Part shown: positions 1 through 4,713 of the stretch, in pieces
Position numbering within the stretch: the first letter of the stretch is position 1
Layout: each line of letters begins with the position of its first letter
NCBI GenBank assembly: GCA_017380975.1
Contig: JAFOCX010000121.1
Span: forward strand, 1 to 5,975
Reading direction: 5' to 3'
Length of the DNA stretch: 5,975 bases
Source of the DNA: Lachnospiraceae bacterium
Lineage (GTDB): Bacteria; Bacillota; Clostridia; Lachnospirales; Lachnospiraceae
Notes under the pieces: model-generated
Told to the model about the DNA's origin: nothing
Seen by the model: the letters and a program-made list of their open reading frames with translations, nothing else
Database searches by the model: none
Position numbers and translations under genes: made by a program

Positions 1-213
1 CGCGGTTTCGATCGTGCAGATGCCATTTTGTCAGGAATTGAAAGCCGTACTTCTTCCCCGCTTCGAATTGTACGAGATGATAATCTGGAAAGCAATGTGA
101 AAGGATTATATCCGTGTGGTGAGGGTGCAGGTTATGCAGGCGGAATAACTTCTGCTGCAATGGATGGATTAAAGGTTGCAGAAGCGCTGATTATGAGGTA
201 TAATCGCTTTTAA
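1..213 (+). CDS. FAD-dependent oxidoreductase, COG2509-like (3' end only)
   Basis: This is the last 70 codons of a gene whose start lies left of the window; the frame is open from base 1 to the TAA at 211-213. The tail contains GLYPCGEGAGYAGGI, followed by TSAAMDGLKVAEAL. This is the C-terminal FAD-contacting signature of the uncharacterised FAD-dependent dehydrogenases (COG2509, often annotated NAD(P)/FAD-dependent oxidoreductase). In this fold the GEGAGYAGGI loop lies near the flavin and the next helix closes the domain. The substrate of the family is not known to me, so only a flavoprotein role, probably cytoplasmic, can be given. The internal TTG at 28 could be read as a start but would cut the conserved domain, so the gene is treated as partial. 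It lies 51 bases upstream of proB on the same strand and may be co-transcribed with it. A candidate promoter for proB sits within its last 13 codons. Confidence 0.85.
   Translation, partial: RGFDRADAILSGIESRTSSPLRIVRDDNLESNVKGLYPCGEGAGYAGGITSAAMDGLKVAEALIMRYNRF
176..204 (+). promoter_or_regulatory. Candidate sigma-A promoter for proB, inside the upstream gene
   Basis: A perfect -10 hexamer TATAAT (199-204) lies exactly 17 bases downstream of TTGCAG (176-181), a weak -35 matching the TTGACA consensus only in TTG. No TG extension precedes the -10. Transcription would begin near 211, at the stop codon of the upstream gene, leaving a leader of about 54 bases before the proB ATG. The motif lies in coding sequence (codons for MRYNR), so a chance match is possible. 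Confidence 0.4.
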
Positions 214-214
214 A

Positions 215-235
215 TAGTTTGTATTTAGCAAACTA
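215..235 (+). other. Small hairpin in the proB leader
   Basis: TAGTTTG (215-221) and CAAACTA (229-235) form a 7-bp stem with a 7-base loop. No T-run follows, so it is not an intrinsic terminator. If transcription starts near 211, the hairpin would sit at the very 5' end of the proB mRNA, where it could protect the message. The stem is AT-rich and an alternative pairing exists (TTTAG 224-228 with CTAAA 233-237), so its function is uncertain. Confidence 0.3.
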
Positions 236-264
236 AACTGTTAAAGCAAGGAGAGTTATATTGT

Positions 265-1116
265 ATGAATAGATCAGCCAGAGAACTTTTAAAAGAGAAA
301 AAACGTATTGTGATCAAGATCGGATCTTCATCCCTGACTCATGAGGCAACAGGTGATCTGAATCTTCATAAAATTGAACATTTAGTACGTGTGATCGCAG
401 ACCTTAAAGGTATGGGCAAGGAAGTTGTTCTGGTATCTTCCGGTGCGATCGCAGCAGGAAGACAGGCCCTTGGCGGTAAGAAAGCAGAGACCGTTTCTGA
501 AAAACAGGCACATGCCGCCGTTGGTCAGGCCCGCCTGATGATGGTATATCAGAGAATGTTCTCCGAGTACAATCAGATCCCGGCCCAGATTCTTATGACA
601 AAGAATACGATCGTAAACGACATTTCCAGAGAAAATGCAGTCAATACCTTTGACGAACTCTTGAAGATGGGAACAGTGCCGATCGTAAATGAAAATGATA
701 CTGTTTCTACTTATGAGATTAAGTTTGGTGATAACGACCGTCTTTCTGCCATTGTAGCAGCGCTGATTGATGCCGATCTTTTGATCTTATTATCTGATAT
801 TGATGGCCTTTACTCGGATGATCCGAAGAAAAATCCGGACGCTGTATTTATCGAGCAGGTAGATGAGCTTTCTGATGAACTGATGGGTATGGGTAAAGCA
901 ACGACCGGCAGCGATGTCGGAACCGGCGGTATGGCTGCAAAATTATACGCTGCAAAGATCGCGACTCACAGCGGATGTGATATGGTCATTGCAAATGCTG
1001 AAAAAGTAGAAGTTGTCTGGGATATCGCGATCGAAGGAAAGACAAAGGGTACATTATTTACGGCCCACAAAACAGAGAATTTTGATCTGCTCGATTATAT
1101 TGAGAGCATTCACTAA
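265..1116 (+). CDS. proB: Glutamate 5-kinase, short form without PUA domain
   Basis: ProB phosphorylates L-glutamate with ATP to gamma-glutamyl phosphate, the first and normally proline-inhibited step of proline synthesis in the cytoplasm. The 283-residue product is one amino acid kinase domain. Visible motifs are the N-terminal VIKIGSSSL (Lys18, phosphate binding), VSSGAIAAG (57-65), VNENDTV (141-147), FGDNDRLSAIVAALIDADLL (154-173, substrate and nucleotide site), LLSDIDGLY (175-183), and GTGGMAAKL (219-227). The protein ends soon after GTLFTAHK, so the C-terminal PUA domain found in the roughly 365-residue E. coli and B. subtilis type enzymes is absent; such short forms are known in clostridia. 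The ATG is set by AAGGAGA at 248-254, 10 bases upstream. It is followed by a DUF896 gene, a cyclo-ligase gene and then proA. No T-box fits in the 51-base upstream gap. Confidence 0.97.
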   Translation: MNRSARELLKEKKRIVIKIGSSSLTHEATGDLNLHKIEHLVRVIADLKGMGKEVVLVSSGAIAAGRQALGGKKAETVSEKQAHAAVGQARLMMVYQRMFSEYNQIPAQILMTKNTIVNDISRENAVNTFDELLKMGTVPIVNENDTVSTYEIKFGDNDRLSAIVAALIDADLLILLSDIDGLYSDDPKKNPDAVFIEQVDELSDELMGMGKATTGSDVGTGGMAAKLYAAKIATHSGCDMVIANAEKVEVVWDIAIEGKTKGTLFTAHKTENFDLLDYIESIH

Positions 1117-1117
1117 T

Positions 1118-1122
1118 GGAGG
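1118..1122 (+). promoter_or_regulatory. Ribosome binding site fixing the DUF896 gene start
   Basis: GGAGG begins one base after the proB stop codon (1114-1116) and stands 4 bases before the ATG at 1127. It decides between this start and an upstream in-frame start near 1013, inside proB, which would add 38 residues with no resemblance to the family. The tight spacing to the proB stop favours translational coupling. Confidence 0.8.
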
Positions 1123-1126
1123 AACG

Positions 1127-1354
1127 ATGAAACAGGAACGTATTGACAGAATCAATGAATTAGCCCGTAAAGCAAAAGCAGAGGGTCTGACAGACGCAGA
1201 AAAAGCAGAGCAGGCTGAACTTAGAGCTGAATATATTAAAGATTTTCGTGCCAGCTTAAGAGGCACATTAAACAATATTTCCATTCAGGAAAAAGATGGT
1301 TCTATTACAAATCTTGGTGAAAAGTATGGAAACATTGGAAAAAAGAAAAATTGA
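1127..1354 (+). CDS. DUF896 / UPF0291 small protein (YnzC-like)
   Basis: This 75-residue product starts MKQERIDRINELARKAKAEG and continues LTDAEKAEQAELRAEYIKDF, then RASLRGTLNNISI. That is the pattern of the DUF896/UPF0291 family, whose best-known member is B. subtilis YnzC: two short helices forming a hairpin, with conserved RINELA, EKAEQ, LR, EY and F motifs. The molecular function is unknown. YnzC lies in an SOS-controlled operon with yneA in B. subtilis, but nothing here indicates LexA control. The tail after residue 60 (GSITNLGEKYGNIGKKKN) differs from the DVTPEKL tail usual in YnzC and is lysine- and glycine-rich. It is partly encoded by the stretch shared with the next gene. The protein has no signal peptide or membrane segment and is highly charged, so it should be cytosolic. 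It lies 10 bases after proB and overlaps the cyclo-ligase start by 29 bases in another frame. Confidence 0.9.
   Translation: MKQERIDRINELARKAKAEGLTDAEKAEQAELRAEYIKDFRASLRGTLNNISIQEKDGSITNLGEKYGNIGKKKN
1316..1320 (+). promoter_or_regulatory. Ribosome binding site for the cyclo-ligase, inside the DUF896 gene
   Basis: GGTGA, 5 bases before ATG 1326, is a moderate Shine-Dalgarno match within DUF896 coding sequence. A competing ATG at 1296 has AGGA at 1287-1290, also 5 bases upstream. The 1326 start is preferred because it gives the usual family N-terminus (charged helix with LRKQMK near residue 11) and a 189-residue length. The upstream start would add ten residues (MVLLQILVKS). Confidence 0.55.
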
Positions 1355-1895
1355 TCTTAGAAAGCAGATGAAGATCCTGTTAAAAGGAATGGAGCAGGAA
1401 GAGAAACAGCGATTAGACCATGAGGTATTTATTCACGCCTTGAAGAATCCTGAGATCATGCATGCAAAATCGGTCTACGCATATATGGCTCTTTCCTGGG
1501 AGACCGGAACTAAGGAATTATTGGATTATTTTTGGAAGCAAGGTGTTCAGGTCGCTTTTCCCAAAGTGCTGGGAGATGAAATGGAGTTCTTCAAAGTGAA
1601 TTCTTTGGAAGACTTAGAACCAGGTGCGTTTCGTATCATGGAACCCAAAGCACACTGTGAGCAGGTGGATTGGCCCGAGGCAGTGATCATGGTTCCGGGT
1701 ATTGCATTTACGAGAGACGGGAAACGTCTTGGTAAAGGCGGCGGCTATTATGATAAGTATCTAGATCGTTATCCTGGGCATAAAACAGTTGCATTTGCAT
1801 ATGAATTCCAGATTGTTTCCGAACTTCCGGCAGAACTTCACGATCAGCCGGTTGATCATTTGATCACCGAAACAGGTTCATTTTTCTGCAAGTAA
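1326..1895 (+). CDS. 5-formyltetrahydrofolate cyclo-ligase (MTHFS)
   Basis: The enzyme converts 5-formyltetrahydrofolate to 5,10-methenyltetrahydrofolate with ATP, clearing an inhibitory folate and returning it to the one-carbon pool. The 189-residue product matches the family length. It starts with a basic helix (RKIDLRKQMKILLKG). SVYAYMALSWETGTKELLDY (49-68) follows, then VAFPKVLGDEMEFF (76-89). The hallmark block, PGIAFTRDGKRLGKGGGYYDKYL at 124-146, carries the glycine-rich ATP-binding loop and conserved Arg, Lys and Tyr residues. The end, LPAELHDQPVDHLITE, is typical of the family. Annotators use several symbols (fau, ygfA, yqgN), so none is given. It overlaps the DUF896 gene by 29 bases in a different frame and lies 18 bases before proA, so it is very likely co-transcribed with the proline genes. 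An ATG at 1296 remains an alternative start. Confidence 0.95.
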   Translation: METLEKRKIDLRKQMKILLKGMEQEEKQRLDHEVFIHALKNPEIMHAKSVYAYMALSWETGTKELLDYFWKQGVQVAFPKVLGDEMEFFKVNSLEDLEPGAFRIMEPKAHCEQVDWPEAVIMVPGIAFTRDGKRLGKGGGYYDKYLDRYPGHKTVAFAYEFQIVSELPAELHDQPVDHLITETGSFFCK

Positions 1896-1913
1896 AGAGA
1901 AAGTGAGAGTCTT

Positions 1914-3158
1914 ATGGAACTTAGAGTGATTGGTCAGAAAGCAAAAGATGCCTCTTTCCTGTTAGGAAAGATGGGATCCGCAGAAAAAAATAGAGGATTG
2001 CTGGCAGCGGCGCAGGAAATCTTAGATCAGCAGGAAAAGATTTTGGCAGCCAATGCGATTGATATTGAACATGCGAAAGCAAAGGGAATGGCTCAGGGTC
2101 TTGTTGACCGTCTTCTGTTGACATCCGCCAGAATTGACGGTATTGTGGAAGGTATGCGTCAGGTGGTTGGTCTTGAAGATCCGATCGGTGAAGTGATCTC
2201 GATGAAACAACGTCCGAACGGAATGATGGTCGGTCAGAAGAGAGTACCCCTTGGTGTTATCGGCATCATTTATGAGGCAAGACCGAATGTAACAGCAGAT
2301 GCATTTGCACTTTGCTTTAAGACCGGTAATGCCGTGATTTTACGTGGCGGCAGTGATGCGATCCATTCTAACCAGGCCATTGTTGCGGTCATTCGTGATG
2401 GTCTGAGAAAATGCGGTATTCCTGAGGATGCGATCCAGCTTCTTTCTGATACCAGCCGTGAGACTGCGACGGAGTTTATGAGACTCAATGGATATCTGGA
2501 TGTTCTGATCCCGCGCGGCGGTGCAGGGCTGATCCGTTCCGTGGTACAGAACAGTACCGTTCCGGTGATTGAAACCGGTACAGGAAACTGCCATATTTAT
2601 GTGGATGAGACTGCAGATTTTGATATGGCTCTGGATATTTTGTTCAATGCAAAAACACAGAGAATTGGCGTCTGCAATGCATGTGAATCAACCTTGATCC
2701 ACAGAAGCATTGCCAAAGATTTTCTTCCAATGATGAAGAATCGACTGGATGAGAAACAGGTCGAGATCCGTGCAGATGAAGAAGCCTGTGCGATCATTCC
2801 GGAGTTTGTCAAAGCGACAGAAGAGGACTGGGGTACAGAATATCTCGACTATATCATGTCTTGTAAGATTGTAGACTCTGTCGATGAGGCGATCGCTCAT
2901 ATTAATAAATACAATACCGGTCATTCTGAGGCAATCATTACATCGGATTATGATAATGCACAGAAGTTCCTCAACGAGGTTGACGCAGCAGCCGTTTATG
3001 TCAATGCATCTACAAGATTTACGGATGGTTTTGAATTTGGTTTTGGTGCTGAGATCGGTATCAGTACACAGAAACTTCACGCGCGTGGTCCGATGGGATT
3101 GCTGGCGCTGACATCTACAAAATATATTATTTACGGTAACGGTCAGATTCGTAAATAG
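1914..3158 (+). CDS. proA: Gamma-glutamyl phosphate reductase (glutamate-5-semialdehyde dehydrogenase)
   Basis: ProA reduces gamma-glutamyl phosphate with NADPH to glutamate-5-semialdehyde, the second step of proline synthesis. The unstable intermediate is thought to pass directly from ProB. The 414-residue length is normal. Visible motifs are [20 protein letters not shown] (111-130) and [15 protein letters not shown] (139-153) in the cofactor-binding domain, IPRGGAGLI (199-207), and [14 protein letters not shown] (218-231). Next comes the catalytic-cysteine block [13 protein letters not shown], with Cys254 as the expected thiol nucleophile, and then [20 protein letters not shown] (377-396). 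A second cysteine, Cys257, lies three residues after the catalytic one. The Shine-Dalgarno is weak: only AAGTGAGAG (1901-1909) precedes the ATG, so translation may lean on coupling with the cyclo-ligase gene, which ends 18 bases upstream. A strong terminator follows the stop, making proA the last gene of this unit. Confidence 0.97.
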   Translation: MELRVIGQKAKDASFLLGKMGSAEKNRGLLAAAQEILDQQEKILAANAIDIEHAKAKGMAQGLVDRLLLTSARIDGIVEGMRQVVGLEDPIGEVISMKQRPNGMMVGQKRVPLGVIGIIYEARPNVTADAFALCFKTGNAVILRGGSDAIHSNQAIVAVIRDGLRKCGIPEDAIQLLSDTSRETATEFMRLNGYLDVLIPRGGAGLIRSVVQNSTVPVIETGTGNCHIYVDETADFDMALDILFNAKTQRIGVCNACESTLIHRSIAKDFLPMMKNRLDEKQVEIRADEEACAIIPEFVKATEEDWGTEYLDYIMSCKIVDSVDEAIAHINKYNTGHSEAIITSDYDNAQKFLNEVDAAAVYVNASTRFTDGFEFGFGAEIGISTQKLHARGPMGLLALTSTKYIIYGNGQIRK

Positions 3159-3176
3159 ATTCGAAAAAAGAATTTT

Positions 3177-3218
3177 AGAGCTTTGTATTCTCCATGAATA
3201 CAAGGCTCTTGCTTTTTT
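3177..3218 (+). terminator. Rho-independent terminator after proA
   Basis: AGAGCTTTGTATTC (3177-3190) pairs with GAATACAAGGCTCT (3196-3209): 14 continuous pairs including one G-U wobble, closed by the 5-base loop TCCAT. A six-T run (3213-3218) follows after TGC. The stem begins 18 bases after the proA stop. An A-run upstream (3164-3169) mirrors the T-run, so the structure could also terminate on the minus strand, but no minus-strand gene is present to need it. Confidence 0.92.
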
Positions 3219-3237
3219 GTTTCCATGCGTTTATAAT
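3209..3237 (+). promoter_or_regulatory. Sigma-A promoter for miaB-mutS
   Basis: A perfect TATAAT (3232-3237) lies 17 bases downstream of TTGCTT (3209-3214), a weak -35 matching consensus in TTG only. The -35 overlaps the last stem base and the T-run of the proA terminator. The start site would be near 3244, about 27 bases before the miaB ATG. The setting supports it: this is the only gap between the terminated proline unit and miaB, so a promoter is expected here. Confidence 0.7.
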
Positions 3238-3270
3238 ACACGATAGAGTTTAAATTGGAGAAGTGTTGCT

Positions 3271-4701
3271 ATGAATATAAAAGAGATAAAAGCAATGGCT
3301 CCGGCGACTGAGCCGGCCAGACAAAAATATTTTATGGAGCATGTAAAAGCAAGAATTGCAGAGCTTGCAGCGGAGAAAGGTCGTCCGTTAACATGCTTTA
3401 TTTCCACATTTGGATGCCAGATGAATGCACGTGATTCTGAGAAGCTTCTTGGTATTTTACAGGAAGTTGGTTATGTGCAGGGCACAGACGAAAATTCCGA
3501 TTTTGTCCTTTACAACACATGTACAGTTCGTGAAAATGCGAACCTGAAAGTGTATGGCAGACTCGGATATCTGAATGGTGTGAAGAGAAAGAATCCGGAA
3601 ATGCTGATCGCACTCTGTGGATGCATGATGCAGGAACCGACGGTAGTTGAGAAGATCAAGAAAAGTTATCGTCATGTTGATATTGTGTTTGGTACACACA
3701 ATATTTTCAAACTGGCAGAGCTGTTATTTGACCGTCTTTATTCAAAGAAGATGGTTGTTGATATTTGGGAGGGAACAGATGCGATCGTAGAGGATCTTCC
3801 GATTGAAAGAAAGTATCCGTTCAAATCCGGCGTCAACATTATGTTTGGCTGCAACAATTTCTGCAGTTACTGTATCGTTCCTTATGTAAGAGGACGTGAG
3901 AGAAGCAGAAATCCGGAAGATATCGTGAAAGAGATCGAGACACTTGTGGCTGATGGTGTTGTAGAGGTTATGCTTCTTGGACAGAACGTAAACTCCTATG
4001 GAAAGACACTTAAGAATCCGATTTCCTTTGCTGAACTTCTTCGTCGTATTGAGGCGATTGAAGGTCTGGAGAGAATTCGTTTTATGACATCTCATCCGAA
4101 GGATCTTTCCGATGAATTGATCGAAGTGATGAAAGGATCCAAGAAGATCTGCAAACACTTCCATTTACCGCTGCAGTCCGGAAGCAGCAGGATTTTAAAT
4201 ATTATGAACCGCAGATATACAAAGGAACGCTATCTTGAATTAGTAGACAAGCTTCGCACAGCGGTTCCGGATATTGCACTTTCCACGGATATTATCGTTG
4301 GATTCCCGGGTGAAACAGAAGAGGACTTCCAGGAGACACTCGATGTAGTGAGAAAAGTACGCTATGAAAGTGCATTTACATTTATTTACTCCAAACGTAC
4401 AGGAACTCCGGCTGCGGCCATGGAAAACCAGGTACCGGAAGATGTGGTAAAAGATCGATTTGATCGACTGTTAAAAGAGGTTCAGGATATTGCTGCTGAG
4501 GCAATTCTTCGCGATGAGCATACCGTTCAGGATGTTCTTGTAGAAGATCTGGATTCCCATGAGCCGGGATTCGTAACCGGACGACTTTCCAATAACACAG
4601 TGGTTCATTTCAAGGGAGATGCTTCCTTGATCGGTAAAATTGTGAAAGTTTCCCTGGATGAAGCGAAAGGCTTCTACTTTATGGGAACTATGGTTGAGTA
4701 A
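3271..4701 (+). CDS. miaB: tRNA-2-methylthio-N6-dimethylallyladenosine synthase
   Basis: MiaB is a radical-SAM methylthiotransferase that converts i6A37 to ms2i6A37 in tRNAs reading UNN codons, stabilising codon-anticodon pairing. The 476-residue product shows all three domains. The N-terminal MTTase domain holds the auxiliary 4Fe-4S cysteines Cys49 (STFGCQMN), Cys84 (NTCTVRE) and Cys118 (CGCMMQ). The radical-SAM core has the CxxxCxxC triad Cys194, Cys198 and Cys201, followed by IVPYVRGRERSR (202-213). Later core motifs are LLGQNVNSYG (235-244), FHLPLQSGSS (297-306) and STDIIVGFPGETEEDF (338-353). A C-terminal TRAM domain (about 413-474) completes it. The roughly 40-residue extension before the first cysteine motif is usual for Gram-positive MiaB and separates it from MtaB and RimO; FGCQMN also fits MiaB. 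The ATG at 3271 has GGAG at 3257-3260; an in-frame ATG at 3295 is a less likely start. mutS follows after 12 bases. Confidence 0.97.
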   Translation: MNIKEIKAMAPATEPARQKYFMEHVKARIAELAAEKGRPLTCFISTFGCQMNARDSEKLLGILQEVGYVQGTDENSDFVLYNTCTVRENANLKVYGRLGYLNGVKRKNPEMLIALCGCMMQEPTVVEKIKKSYRHVDIVFGTHNIFKLAELLFDRLYSKKMVVDIWEGTDAIVEDLPIERKYPFKSGVNIMFGCNNFCSYCIVPYVRGRERSRNPEDIVKEIETLVADGVVEVMLLGQNVNSYGKTLKNPISFAELLRRIEAIEGLERIRFMTSHPKDLSDELIEVMKGSKKICKHFHLPLQSGSSRILNIMNRRYTKERYLELVDKLRTAVPDIALSTDIIVGFPGETEEDFQETLDVVRKVRYESAFTFIYSKRTGTPAAAMENQVPEDVVKDRFDRLLKEVQDIAAEAILRDEHTVQDVLVEDLDSHEPGFVTGRLSNNTVVHFKGDASLIGKIVKVSLDEAKGFYFMGTMVE

Positions 4702-4703
4702 GC

Positions 4704-4707
4704 GAGG
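4704..4707 (+). promoter_or_regulatory. Ribosome binding site fixing the GTG start of mutS
   Basis: GAGG stands 6 bases before GTG 4714 and is the only good Shine-Dalgarno in the short miaB-mutS gap. It supports the GTG over the in-frame ATGs at 4729 and 4732, which lack a site and would remove the MALTP start that fits the family N-terminus. Confidence 0.75.
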
Positions 4708-4713
4708 TAAAAC

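Noticed and set aside
28..213. TTG-started 61-codon gene at the left edge
   Set aside because: The frame stays open to base 1 and the product is the C-terminal end of a conserved flavoprotein, so it is a partial gene and not a small complete one.
215..235. Hairpin after the flavoprotein gene as an intrinsic terminator
   Set aside because: The stem is AT-rich and only 7 bp, and the bases after it (AACTGTTAAAG) contain no T-run.
257..262. TATATT as a -10 element before proB
   Set aside because: It lies between the proB ribosome binding site and the ATG, so transcripts from it would lack the binding site.
447..454. GCGATCGC palindromes (also near 2889) as a repeat family of the HIP1 type
   Set aside because: Only a few copies occur, all within coding sequence as Ala/Ile/Ala-type codons. 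They fit the general GATC excess and do not suggest a cyanobacterial element; the gene content is Firmicute.
1013..1126. Upstream in-frame extension of the DUF896 gene into proB
   Set aside because: The extra residues match no family member, and GGAGG at 1118-1122 places the start at 1127.
2688..3203. 171-codon open frame on the minus strand, opposite proA and its terminator
   Set aside because: It lies antisense to the conserved catalytic and C-terminal part of proA, runs through the terminator stem, has no recognisable protein motif and is rich in Cys, Arg and Ile as expected of a shadow frame.
3742..4164. 140-codon open frame on the minus strand within miaB
   Set aside because: It is opposite the radical-SAM core of miaB, shows no family resemblance and has no ribosome binding site or promoter context; it is a coding shadow.
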